A stretch of 39,801 nucleotides of DNA from an uncultured Acidobacteriia bacterium (GTDB lineage Bacteria; Acidobacteriota; Terriglobia; Bryobacterales; Bryobacteraceae). The notes beneath the pieces were generated by a model. That model did not search any database. It was not told the DNA's origin and saw only the letters and a program-made list of their open reading frames with translations. The stretch is from assembly GCA_903925015.1 (NCBI GenBank), contig CAIYDY010000265.1, forward strand, positions 1 to 39,801, given 5' to 3'. The stretch's first letter is position 1, and the number at the start of each line of letters is the position of its first letter. Made by a program: the position numbers and the translations under genes. Shown piece after piece: positions 16,790-26,587 of this stretch.

Positions 16790-19078
16790 ATGAAGCGCAT
16801 TCTGCTCGCCCAGTGTTTTCTCTTGCTGGCTCAGCGCCTTCCCGGTGCCACCCCAAGCGCCGGCGCCTTCGACGCTGCCGTGCGCCCACTGCTGTCGGGC
16901 ACCTGCTCCGGTTGCCACAATGCCTCGATGGCGTCGGGCAATCTCAACCTTGCGCCGTTTCTCACCGCCGCATCGCTTGCCGTCCCCGCCAACCGCGAGG
17001 CATGGGAAGCCATCCTGCGCAAGGTCAAGACCGGCGAGATGCCACCCAAGGGGATTCCGAAACCGGCAGCCACCACCGTCGCGGCATTCGTCGCCCACTT
17101 GGAAGCCGAATTCGACAAAGCTGACAAAAACGCCAAGCCCAATCCCGGACGCCTCACTGCTCACCGCCTCAACCGCGCCGAATACACGAACACCATCCGC
17201 GACCTGCTCGGAGTCTCCTTCCGCGCCGACGAGGAGTTCCCGCCGGACGATTCCGGCTACGGCTTCGACAACATCGGCGACGTCCTGACGGTTTCGCCGA
17301 CCCTGATGCAGAAGTATCTGCAGGCCGCCGAGCAGATCGCGTCGCGGGCCGTCGGCGGCGACCCGCTGCCGAAACCAGGACTCTTCAACAAGCGCGACCG
17401 CCTGCGCCGCACCGACATCAACCACATCCAACTCACCGACCGCCTCGATTTCGATGCCGACTACATTGTCCGGGCCAATCTGATCGGGCACCGCGGCGCG
17501 AAGGACGGCCCGGTCACGGTTTCCATCGTGGTCGACGGCAAGGTTCTGAAAACCGTAAGCGTTCCCTCTCAGATTTCGGCGGTCAACCAACAGGGCGGGT
17601 CCACGCAGCGCTCCAGCCAGGAGATCAAGGTCTTCCTCACCGGCGGCGAGCACGTTTTCGAAGCGCGGTTTGACAACGACGAGGGGCTGAAGGACATACC
17701 CAAGGCCGACCGCTTCAACAACGGCAAGAATATCTACCCCGATTCCATCGAGATCGCCGGGCCGTTTCCATCGGCCGAGCAACATCCGTCCCAGAAGAAG
17801 GTGCTGGTTTGCGACCCCGCTTCCGGCGCGGAATGCGTTTCGCGGATCCTGACGGGGCTGGCGCGCAAGGGCTACCGGCGTCCGGCTACGAAGGAGGAAG
17901 TCGCCGCGCTGATTGCCGTGTTCAACCGGGCCAAGTCGTCGGGGTACACTCCGGCGCAGAGTCTGCAATTCGCCATCACGGCGATGCTGGTGTCGCCAAA
18001 CTTCCTCTACAGGGTGGAGCGTGATCCGAAACCGGGTACGGTGGGGCGCATCACCGACTTGGAGCTGGCCTCCCGGTTGAGCTATTTCCTGTGGAGCTCC
18101 ATGCCCGATGATGAGCTGCTGCGGTTGGCGGAGTCCAACAAGTTGCACCTGCCCGCAGTTCTGGACGCGCAGGTAAGACGGTTGATCGCCGATGCCCGGT
18201 CGTCGGCGTTCGCGGACAATTTTGCCGGACAATGGCTCGAAATCCGCAGTCTCGACGCAGTGAAGCCCGATTCCAAGAAGTTTCCCGAGTGGAACGCGGA
18301 TCTGAAGGACGCCATGCGCACGGAAACCCGCATGTTTTTCGAGGCGGCGGTCCGCGACAACCGGTCGGCGGCGGATTTCATCAACGGCAAGTACACCTTC
18401 CTGAATGAGGCGCTGGCGAAACACTACGGAATCGAGGAAGTTTCCGGGCCGGAATTCCGCCGTGTGGAACTGACTGGCGACAAGGCCGGGCAGAGGAGCG
18501 GCGTGTTGACGCAGGGCTCGGTGATGACGGTGTCGAGCTACCCATCCAGAACGTCTGTCGTCTTGCGCGGCAAGTACATGCTGGAGAATGTGCTCGGAGC
18601 GCCCCCGCCGCCTCCGCCGCCGGATGTTCCAAAACTGACCGAGGAGACGGTGGGCGTGGCTTTGTCTTTGCGCCAACAAATGGAAAAGCACCGGTCGGAC
18701 GCGGTCTGCGCGTCATGCCATTCGCGTATGGACGTGCTGGGTTTCGGCTTGGAAAACTACGACGCGATCGGTCGCTGGCGGACCACGGACGGGAAATTTC
18801 CGGTGGACCCGAGCGGCTCGTTTCCGAACGGCAAGTCGTTTTCATCCCCGGCGGAGATGAAACAGTTGCTGCTGGAGAACCTGCCGGAGTTCACCACCTG
18901 CTTCACGGAGAAGCTGCTGACCTATGCCCTGGGCAGGGGCGTCGAGACATACGACCGGCGGACGGTACGCGATCTGGTCCGGCAAGCCGCTACCGACGAT
19001 TACAAACTGCAGGGCCTGATTCTGGGAATTGTCCATAGCGCGCCGTTCCAGATGCGGCGGGGTCAAGCGAAGACCTAG
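16790..19078 (+). CDS. DUF1592 multidomain c-type cytochrome (copy B)
   Basis: The 762-residue paralogue of the protein at 4369-6678 has the same domain order: signal peptide (1-20), haem motif CSGCH (39-43), DUF1587 (HRLNRAEYTNTIRDLL), a beta-rich middle region, DUF1595, DUF1592 (ELASRLSYFLWSS), DUF1588 with haem motif CASCH (640-644), and DUF1585 (YALGRGVETYD). It should be exported and bind two haems; its reaction is unknown. The frame is open upstream, but the ATG at 16790 gives the signal peptide. Unlike copy A, it does not overlap the next DUF1552 gene: a 474-base insert with a palindrome and a toxin-gene remnant separates them. Confidence 0.92.
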   Translation: MKRILLAQCFLLLAQRLPGATPSAGAFDAAVRPLLSGTCSGCHNASMASGNLNLAPFLTAASLAVPANREAWEAILRKVKTGEMPPKGIPKPAATTVAAFVAHLEAEFDKADKNAKPNPGRLTAHRLNRAEYTNTIRDLLGVSFRADEEFPPDDSGYGFDNIGDVLTVSPTLMQKYLQAAEQIASRAVGGDPLPKPGLFNKRDRLRRTDINHIQLTDRLDFDADYIVRANLIGHRGAKDGPVTVSIVVDGKVLKTVSVPSQISAVNQQGGSTQRSSQEIKVFLTGGEHVFEARFDNDEGLKDIPKADRFNNGKNIYPDSIEIAGPFPSAEQHPSQKKVLVCDPASGAECVSRILTGLARKGYRRPATKEEVAALIAVFNRAKSSGYTPAQSLQFAITAMLVSPNFLYRVERDPKPGTVGRITDLELASRLSYFLWSSMPDDELLRLAESNKLHLPAVLDAQVRRLIADARSSAFADNFAGQWLEIRSLDAVKPDSKKFPEWNADLKDAMRTETRMFFEAAVRDNRSAADFINGKYTFLNEALAKHYGIEEVSGPEFRRVELTGDKAGQRSGVLTQGSVMTVSSYPSRTSVVLRGKYMLENVLGAPPPPPPPDVPKLTEETVGVALSLRQQMEKHRSDAVCASCHSRMDVLGFGLENYDAIGRWRTTDGKFPVDPSGSFPNGKSFSSPAEMKQLLLENLPEFTTCFTEKLLTYALGRGVETYDRRTVRDLVRQAATDDYKLQGLILGIVHSAPFQMRRGQAKT

Positions 19079-19093
19079 CAGCCCTCGGCAAGA

Positions 19094-19161
19094 GTCGCTC
19101 CCTCGCGGTCGCGGCTCGGTAACGTGTTGATTCTACCGAGCCGCGACCGCGAGGGAGCGAC
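19094..19161. repeat. 28-bp perfect inverted repeat (REP-like hairpin)
   Basis: Bases 19094-19121 and 19134-19161 are perfect reverse complements over 28 bases (GTCGCTCCCTCGCGGTCGCG and onward), with a 12-base loop. It sits 15 bases after the DUF1592-B stop codon. Such GC-rich palindromes based on GACCGCGAGGGAGCG recur between genes in several soil-bacterial phyla as I recall, but this is the only copy I see in the window. It could act as a transcription terminator or mRNA stabiliser for the upstream gene, or be a mobile REP-like element. Confidence 0.85.
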
Positions 19162-19211
19162 CATTTCGGTCGTTTGCCACGGGCTTCCAACTGCGGACAT
19201 ATGGACCGACT

Positions 19212-19494
19212 ATGTTTCTGGAATTCATGATAGGCTTGGAGAATGTAAGGCATGGCAGTTGCATCAAGAACGGAGAAACGAGGTCGGTAGTCGAAGAAAT
19301 CAACGGAATCGCCTTTTCTCGGCTACGACGAATCGGGAATACCGGCGCGATGACACTTGACGCGTCCGTCGTGTTCGGGATACAGTTAGTCCCCTTTGAC
19401 GAGTACCAGCGTGCCACGGGCGGCTAGCGCTGGCGCGCAAGCTTTTCGCCGGTTTGGGAACGGTAGCCATCCCGCCGGACGGAATTTCGGCAAC
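19212..19494 (+). pseudogene. Remnant of a VapC-type PIN toxin gene
   Basis: Two frames together give pieces of a PIN-domain toxin. The first frame reads LEFMIGLENVRHG and, later, FGIQLVPFDEYQRA, then stops at 19425. The second frame, from about 19429, reads AQAFRRFGNGSHPAGRNFGN, which closely resembles the conserved AFRRFGKGRHPAGLNFGD end of VapC proteins, with the usual Asp replaced by Asn. The N-terminal strand with the first catalytic Asp is missing, and no VapB antitoxin is seen. Homology is judged from memory. It fills part of the insert between the DUF1592-B and DUF1552-B genes. Confidence 0.5.
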
Positions 19495-19552
19495 CGACGT
19501 GGCCCGCGCCCGGGACGATCATCAAGAATAGGGATTGAAGGAGCAAGTACAA

Positions 19553-20902
19553 ATGCTGATTGATCGCAAAGCCCTCTCGCGCCGCACCATCCTCCGCGGA
19601 GTCGGCACGGCCATCGCCCTGCCCGTTCTTGACGCCATGGTTCCGGCGTTCGCGGCGAGTACTGTGCCCGGTGGCAGGCCGGTCCGCGCGGCTTGGTTCT
19701 ACGTCCCCAACGGGATCGACATGCGCCACTGGACCCCCGTCGAAGAGGGTCCGCTCGGGGCGCTGCCCGGTATCTTGGCACCCTTGGACCCGGTCAAGAA
19801 CGATGTTCTGGTGCTTTCCAATCTCACCGCGAACTGGGGCCGCCCGTTGCAGGTTGGGGCCGGGGACCACGGTCGCGCAGCCGCCGCCTACATGAGCGGC
19901 ATGGAAGTCTATCGCACCGCCGGGGCCGATCTCAAGCTCGGCGTCTCGGGTGACCAGGTGATCGCCAACGCCATCGGTGGCCAGACCCGACTGCCCTCGC
20001 TCGAAATCGGCATGGAGGAGGCCCGGATGGCGGGCAATTGCGACAACGGCTACTCCTGCGCCTATGCCTACAACATGGCATGGAAGACGGAAACGCAGCC
20101 TCTGCCTCCCATCTCCAATCCGCGAAATCTGTTTGAGCGGCTGTTCGGTACTGATGTGGTGGAGCCTCCCGCCCAACACGCCAAGCGCCTCGCGATGCGC
20201 CGGAGCATCCTCGACGGTGTCATGGAGGATACCAGCCGGCTGCAGCGTGCGGTCGGGCCCACGGACAGGCGGAAACTGGACGAATACCTGACCTCGGTCC
20301 GTGAAATTGAGCAGCAAGTCGCGCGTTCGGAGAAGGACGGCTTGGTCATCGACACCGGGATGGAAAAACCCTACGGTGTCCCGCCCGAGTTCCCCGACTA
20401 CTTCCGCCTCATGACCGACATCATGATGGTGGCGTTCAAGGCCGATCTGACCCGCGTCGCGACCGTGATGATCGGGCGCGAGGGTTCCACGCGCGCGTAC
20501 CCCGAGATCGGCGTCCCCGACGGCCACCACCCGCTCACCCACCACATGGGCAACATGACCATGCTCGACAAGGTGCGCGAAATCAATTCGCTCCACCTGA
20601 AGCTGTTCGCCGAGTTCCTTGCGAAGATGAAGGCCACAAAAGATGGCGATTCCAATCTTCTGGACCAGTCGATGGTCGTCTACGGCAGCGGTCTTTCGGA
20701 CGGCAACGTGCATACGCATGACCAGTTGCCGACCCTTCTGGCCGGTCGTGGCGACGGGTTTATCACGCCGGGCCGCCACATCATTTACCAGAGGGAAACG
20801 CCGGTCTGCAACCTGTTCGCGACGATGGCCGAGCGCATGGGCGTGCGGCCTGAGCATGTGGGCGATTCGACCGGTCGCTTGGCCGGTCTCTCCCTCAGCT
20901 AA
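19553..20902 (+). CDS. DUF1552 family exported protein (copy B)
   Basis: The 449-residue DUF1552 protein is the paralogue of the one at 3035-4372. It has a twin-arginine-like signal (RRTILRGVGTAIALPVLDAM) and the same landmark segments: NDVLVLSNLTANWG, GVPDGHHPLTHHMGN and VVYGSGLSDGNVHTHDQLP. The conserved His and Asp clusters might bind metal, which is inference. ATG at 19553 is chosen because AAGGAG lies ten bases upstream and it begins with the same residue pattern (RKALSRRT) as copy A. It is followed by the nucleoside-hydrolase-like gene after 9 bases, so the two are probably co-transcribed. Confidence 0.93.
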   Translation: MLIDRKALSRRTILRGVGTAIALPVLDAMVPAFAASTVPGGRPVRAAWFYVPNGIDMRHWTPVEEGPLGALPGILAPLDPVKNDVLVLSNLTANWGRPLQVGAGDHGRAAAAYMSGMEVYRTAGADLKLGVSGDQVIANAIGGQTRLPSLEIGMEEARMAGNCDNGYSCAYAYNMAWKTETQPLPPISNPRNLFERLFGTDVVEPPAQHAKRLAMRRSILDGVMEDTSRLQRAVGPTDRRKLDEYLTSVREIEQQVARSEKDGLVIDTGMEKPYGVPPEFPDYFRLMTDIMMVAFKADLTRVATVMIGREGSTRAYPEIGVPDGHHPLTHHMGNMTMLDKVREINSLHLKLFAEFLAKMKATKDGDSNLLDQSMVVYGSGLSDGNVHTHDQLPTLLAGRGDGFITPGRHIIYQRETPVCNLFATMAERMGVRPEHVGDSTGRLAGLSLS

Positions 20903-20911
20903 CGAGACGCC

Positions 20912-21874
20912 ATGCAATTCCAGGGAAAACTGCCGATCGGCGTCGTTTACAACACGTCGATGGACCGCCCGGACGCCGCCCTCGCATTGGCGCTGCTGTT
21001 TGGGTTGGAGGGGAAGCGGGAGTCGCGCGTCGGTTCCGTATGCATATCCGGATCCGGCTTGGGCGCGGCCATTTTCTGCGACGCCGTTTCCACCTTCTAC
21101 CACCCAGGTCCGATGCGCAACGCCAACCAGGCGCTGCCTGTCGGGTTGGCACTCGAAACCCCGATGCCGCCCGATTCGCCGATGGTCCGGGCCGTAGTCG
21201 ACCGGGCCGATTTTCCGCGGACGGTAAAGAAGGTCAGCGATACCTCGCTGGCCGAGGCCGTCCTGCGCAACGGGGTGATCTTCAACGCCGAGGCGTTGAT
21301 GGTCCTGAGCGGCCCGGCGACGAAGTTGGCGAAGTCGTTGGATTTGCTCGACGTCCCGGCGCTCTACAAGAACCGCGTCAAGACCCTCGTCGTCGTCGAT
21401 TCCGGCCAGCCCACCAAGGACATACCAGCCATGCGTCGCATTCTTGCCGAATGGCCGACGACAGTCGTCTACTGCGGTCGCGAAGTCGGCGACGCCGTCC
21501 CCTACACGGTAGCCACGATCACGAGGGATTTCGCGTGGTCGCAGGCGCATCCGGCGGTGGAGGCTTGGAAGGCGTCGGGCGGCAGGGATGTCCCGTCGAT
21601 GGACATGGCCGCGATCCTCTACGCCGTGCGCCGCGATAAGGACCTGTTCGCGCTTTCGGAACCCGGTAGGTTGACACTGGACGACTCCGGTCGTTTTCAA
21701 TTTGCGCTTGGGGGAGAGGGCAAGGTCCGGTCACTCTCCGTCCCCGACGACAAGAAGGCCGCCATCCTCTCGGCCTACTCGGAACTAGCAGGGGCGAAAC
21801 CGGTAGCGCCGCAACAGCGCCTCCGACCACCCGTTGCGGCGGCAGATGCAGCGGGCCAAGAGAAGAAGCCGTAA
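20912..21874 (+). CDS. Divergent nucleoside-hydrolase-like protein
   Basis: This 320-residue protein resembles inosine-uridine preferring nucleoside hydrolases (PF01156) in overall layout: an opening beta strand with VVYNTSMDRPDAALALALLF, a central VLSGPATKLAKSLDL segment and a C-terminal region with DMAAILYAVRRD. The family's calcium-binding DxDxxxDDxxA motif is degraded to NTSMDRPDAAL, keeping only some acidic residues, so activity on nucleosides is doubtful. No clear signal peptide is seen, unlike the neighbours. It lies 9 bases after DUF1552-B and 52 bases before the TIM-barrel gene, all on one strand. The last 35 residues are Ala/Pro/Gln-rich and look disordered. Confidence 0.7.
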   Translation: MQFQGKLPIGVVYNTSMDRPDAALALALLFGLEGKRESRVGSVCISGSGLGAAIFCDAVSTFYHPGPMRNANQALPVGLALETPMPPDSPMVRAVVDRADFPRTVKKVSDTSLAEAVLRNGVIFNAEALMVLSGPATKLAKSLDLLDVPALYKNRVKTLVVVDSGQPTKDIPAMRRILAEWPTTVVYCGREVGDAVPYTVATITRDFAWSQAHPAVEAWKASGGRDVPSMDMAAILYAVRRDKDLFALSEPGRLTLDDSGRFQFALGGEGKVRSLSVPDDKKAAILSAYSELAGAKPVAPQQRLRPPVAAADAAGQEKKP

Positions 21875-21912
21875 TAAGGTACGGCGTTTCGAATGCCGGA
21901 CATGCTGTGTGG

Positions 21913-21918
21913 TACAAA
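21913..21918 (+). promoter_or_regulatory. Possible -10 box TACAAA for TIM-barrel copy B
   Basis: TACAAA ends 8 bases before the ATG at 21927, with no Shine-Dalgarno sequence between. The last base differs from the TANNNT pattern, so it is the weakest plus-strand member of the series. Confidence 0.25.
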
Positions 21919-21926
21919 AGCAATTC

Positions 21927-23021
21927 ATGCACCGGCGCACGTTCCTTTCCACCGCAATCACCTCCATCGGGCTCGCCCAGACCGCCTCGTCGCAGTCTCC
22001 GGCCAAATCCACCGGCATCAAGCTCGGCTTCGACACCTATTCCGTTCGGGCCTTCAAGTGGAAGGACATCCAACTTCTCGACTACGCTGCCAGCCTCAAG
22101 GCCGATACCGTCCAGATTTCCGATTCCGCTGACTACACGTCGCTCGACCCCGGCCATCTCGCGACCGTCAAGGCCCATGCCGACAAACTCGGCCTCGAAA
22201 TCGACGCCGGCATCGGCTGCATTTGCCCCGTGTCCAAAAGCTGGAAGCCCGGCTCCAAGACCCCCGAGCAGGTAACGGTGGATGGCCTCAAAGTTGCCAA
22301 AGCCGTGGGCGCGCGTGCCATGCGCTGCTTCATGGGCTCCATGGATGACCGCCGTTCGGACCGTCCAATCGAGTACTACATGGACGCCACGATCAAAGTC
22401 TTCAAGGCTGTCCGCACGCAGGCGCAGGACCTGAACGTGAAAATCGCCCTCGAAAACCACGCGGGCGACATGCAGGCACGCGAAGTCCGCACCATCATCG
22501 AGGAGTGCGGCAAGGATTACGTGGCCTCCTGCCTCGATACCGGCAACCCGATGTGGGTTATGGAAGACCCGCAGGTGACCTTGGAGATCCTCGGACCGTA
22601 CGCCGTTTCCACACATGTGCGAGACTCGGTTGTCTTCGAACACCCGCGCGGTGCGGCTGCCCAGTGGGTGGCGATGGGCGACGGCGTGATTGACTGGAAA
22701 GCCTTCATGGAGACCTTCCGGAAGCTCTGCCCGAATTCCCTGCTACAGCTGGAGATCATTACCGGCCGCCCGCCCCAAGTCCTCCCCTATTTCGAGAAGG
22801 ATTGGTGGAAGTGGTTCCCGAAGATGCCCGCCAGCGAATTTGCCCGCTTTGCGGCGCTGGCCAAGAAGGGGCACCCATTCATGGGGTCCATGGTGATTGA
22901 GGACTCCCCCGGTAAGAAACCCCCAGAGTATATCGAAGCACTCAAGGAACAGCAAAGGGTGGATTTGGAGCGCAGCATCGCCTTCGCGAAAAAGGAGATG
23001 GGAGCCGGGATTCGCGCCTGA
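21927..23021 (+). CDS. Exported sugar phosphate isomerase/epimerase-like TIM barrel (copy B)
   Basis: The 364-residue protein is the paralogue of the product at 6723-7826. It has a signal peptide (HRRTFLSTAITSIGLAQTAS, twin-arginine-like), the opening strand GIKLGFDTYSVRAFKW, and the putative metal-site segments ALENHAGD, SCLDTGNP and STHVRDSVV. The xylose isomerase-like family includes isomerases, epimerases and keto-sugar enzymes that use a divalent metal; the substrate here is unknown. ATG at 21927 is preferred over an upstream in-frame ATG because only it starts the signal peptide. It closes the second DUF1592/DUF1552 gene set and ends 3 bases from the convergent yjbQ gene. Confidence 0.88.
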   Translation: MHRRTFLSTAITSIGLAQTASSQSPAKSTGIKLGFDTYSVRAFKWKDIQLLDYAASLKADTVQISDSADYTSLDPGHLATVKAHADKLGLEIDAGIGCICPVSKSWKPGSKTPEQVTVDGLKVAKAVGARAMRCFMGSMDDRRSDRPIEYYMDATIKVFKAVRTQAQDLNVKIALENHAGDMQAREVRTIIEECGKDYVASCLDTGNPMWVMEDPQVTLEILGPYAVSTHVRDSVVFEHPRGAAAQWVAMGDGVIDWKAFMETFRKLCPNSLLQLEIITGRPPQVLPYFEKDWWKWFPKMPASEFARFAALAKKGHPFMGSMVIEDSPGKKPPEYIEALKEQQRVDLERSIAFAKKEMGAGIRA

Positions 23022-23024
23022 TTT

Positions 23025-23444
23025 TTACTCCCCGATCAGATGCAGCACCACAGTCCGCCGCTGAGGATCGCGCCGGTGTTCGAAAACGTACACGGCCTGC
23101 CAGATCCCCAGCGCGGGCGCGCCACCGGACACCGGAATTGAAATCGAAGTCGAAGTCAAACTGGACCTGATGTGGGACGGCATGTCATCCGGGCCCTCCA
23201 GCGTATGCCGGAAATAGGGACTACTCTCCGGTACCAAGCGCTCGAAGAACTCCGACATGTCCCGCAATACATCCGGGTCCGTATTTTCTTGGATCGTCAG
23301 CGATGCCGAAGTGTGCTGGATGAACACGGTCAATAGCCCGGTGGCGAAACCCTGAGCTGCGACCCACCGCCGCAGCTCACGAGTAATGTTGTAGAGACCC
23401 TTGCCGCGTGTTGCGACCGTGATCCCTCCCTGCGCTTGCCGCAC
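23025..23444 (-). CDS. yjbQ: YjbQ family protein (UPF0047)
   Basis: The 139-residue protein matches YjbQ/UPF0047 (PF01894), with the conserved GLYNITRELRRWV, FIQHTSASLTIQENTDPDV and LGIWQAVYVFEHR segments; the Thr-Ser-Ala and His residues form the usual pocket. E. coli YjbQ shows thiamine-phosphate synthase activity when overproduced, but the natural role is unclear. GTG at 23444 is chosen because it gives the standard family length; the frame is open further upstream inside glmS. It follows the glmS stop by 10 bases and is probably co-transcribed with it. Confidence 0.93.
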   Translation of the reverse strand: MRQAQGGITVATRGKGLYNITRELRRWVAAQGFATGLLTVFIQHTSASLTIQENTDPDVLRDMSEFFERLVPESSPYFRHTLEGPDDMPSHIRSSLTSTSISIPVSGGAPALGIWQAVYVFEHRRDPQRRTVVLHLIGE

Positions 23445-23454
23445 TTGCAGCGGC

Positions 23455-25308
<1,854 letters not shown>

Positions 25309-25314
25309 GTCTCC

Positions 25315-25320
25315 ATTGTA
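25315..25320 (-). promoter_or_regulatory. -10 box TACAAT for glmS
   Basis: On the minus strand TACAAT ends 6 bases before the glmS ATG. The intervening GGAGAC leaves only two bases between GGAG and the ATG, too few for a standard ribosome binding site. It would allow glmS to be transcribed independently of the amidohydrolase gene upstream. Confidence 0.45.
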
Positions 25321-25338
25321 GCGGGACGGCCATGTACC

Positions 25339-26532
25339 CTACTTTGTTTTATCGGTCAAAACCTCGCCGCCCTTCATGACCCATCGAACTTTCTGGATTG
25401 CGACTGTGACATCAACCGTGGGGTCCCCTTCCACAGCAACGATGTCCGCCAGATATCCAGGCTTCAGGGATCCCAAGGACTTCTCCCGCCCCAGTAGCTC
25501 CGCCCCGTTCACCGTAGCAACCTTGAGCGCCTGTTCCGGCGTCATCCCAGCTTTCACCAACCAGCCCAGCTCCCGCGTGTTTTCGCCGAACATGGTGTAG
25601 ACAACATCGGAGCCCATCGCGAACCGCACCCCCGCCCGGAAGGCCTTCTTGGCCGATTCGAGATTCCGCTGGATGAAATCGTTCAGGTCCCCCACCGCCG
25701 ATTGCGGGTACTGCAGCATCTTGAAGTTATCGGCGTAGTAGCGGTTGTGGTCGATGGTGGGGACATACCATGTTTTTCTGCGGACCATTTCGGCAATGGT
25801 GGCATCGTCCATGTCGGTGGCGTGCTCAAGGGAATCGGTACCCGCATTGACCGCGTCGCGCGCACCGGTTGGCCCGTAGGAATGGATCGCGATGCGCTTG
25901 CCGAGCGCATGGGCAGCGTCCACTGCGGCCTTCATCTCCTCGAAGGTGAATGTCTGGAATCCGGTGACATCCCGTCCCGAGCCCGTCGATCCATACATCT
26001 TGATCACATCGGCCCCCGCCGCGACTTGCGCACGCACGAATTTCAGGACCTCCGACACCCCGTCGGCAGTATTGGGCGTTGCCACCGCGCCCCGGGTCAC
26101 CATCAGACCGTATCCCGACACGAACATGCGCGGGCCTTTCATTTTTCCCTTCTCGATCAGGTCCCGCATGGCGATGTCGGAATAGTTCTGCGCGCCCAGA
26201 TCGCGAACAGTCGTAACCCCGGCCTCCAGCGTCTTCATGGCATTTTCGGCTGACAGGTACACGACAGCGGCACCGCGCGCCGCCGGTGCCACCGGATTGC
26301 TGTCGACATAGGTCAGGTGCGTGTGGACATCGATCATGCCGGGGATCGCAGTGTACTTGGACAGATCCACTGCACCGGCGGGACACGCCCCCACCGCCTG
26401 GATCTTACCCGCATCCACGGTCACGCACGCCCCGGGGATCTTCTTCTCCCCGTCCCACACCGACGAAAACCGGTACGATGCGGACCAAGCCGGGCAAGCC
26501 ATGGCAACCAAAAGCAACAATGTGCGGTACAT
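25339..26532 (-). CDS. Exported metal-dependent amidohydrolase
   Basis: The 397-residue protein is an amidohydrolase of the imidazolonepropionase/Xaa-Pro dipeptidase-like group (PF01979). A signal peptide (YRTLLLLVAMACPAWSA) precedes the barrel. The metal ligands are visible: His-x-His in DVHTHL, a Lys in DVIKMYG that is probably the bridging carboxylated lysine, His in AIHSYG and LEHATD, and Asp in MGSDVVYTMFG. Exported members often hydrolyse dipeptides or cyclic amides; the exact substrate is unknown. ATG at 26532 is preferred over one ten codons upstream because it starts the signal peptide. It is divergent from the cytochrome gene 55 bases away and lies upstream of glmS. Confidence 0.9.
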   Translation of the reverse strand: MYRTLLLLVAMACPAWSASYRFSSVWDGEKKIPGACVTVDAGKIQAVGACPAGAVDLSKYTAIPGMIDVHTHLTYVDSNPVAPAARGAAVVYLSAENAMKTLEAGVTTVRDLGAQNYSDIAMRDLIEKGKMKGPRMFVSGYGLMVTRGAVATPNTADGVSEVLKFVRAQVAAGADVIKMYGSTGSGRDVTGFQTFTFEEMKAAVDAAHALGKRIAIHSYGPTGARDAVNAGTDSLEHATDMDDATIAEMVRRKTWYVPTIDHNRYYADNFKMLQYPQSAVGDLNDFIQRNLESAKKAFRAGVRFAMGSDVVYTMFGENTRELGWLVKAGMTPEQALKVATVNGAELLGREKSLGSLKPGYLADIVAVEGDPTVDVTVAIQKVRWVMKGGEVLTDKTK

Positions 26533-26587
26533 CCCAATAGAATGCCATTCCTTGCCCAGCACCGGTGCGCGAAACTGGTAAACGGGT

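Noticed and set aside
16628-18691. Long minus-strand open frame (about 687 codons) opposite DUF1592-B
   Set aside because: Shadow of the DUF1592 reading frame; no signal peptide, start signal or recognisable motif.
19424-21700. Long minus-strand open frame (about 758 codons) opposite DUF1552-B and the hydrolase-like gene
   Set aside because: It is antisense to genes with clear families; its predicted protein is rich in Arg, His, Gly and Asp with no domain, as expected from GC-rich third positions.
25309-25338. glmS ribozyme or riboswitch upstream of glmS
   Set aside because: Only 30 bases separate the genes and no ribozyme core is visible.
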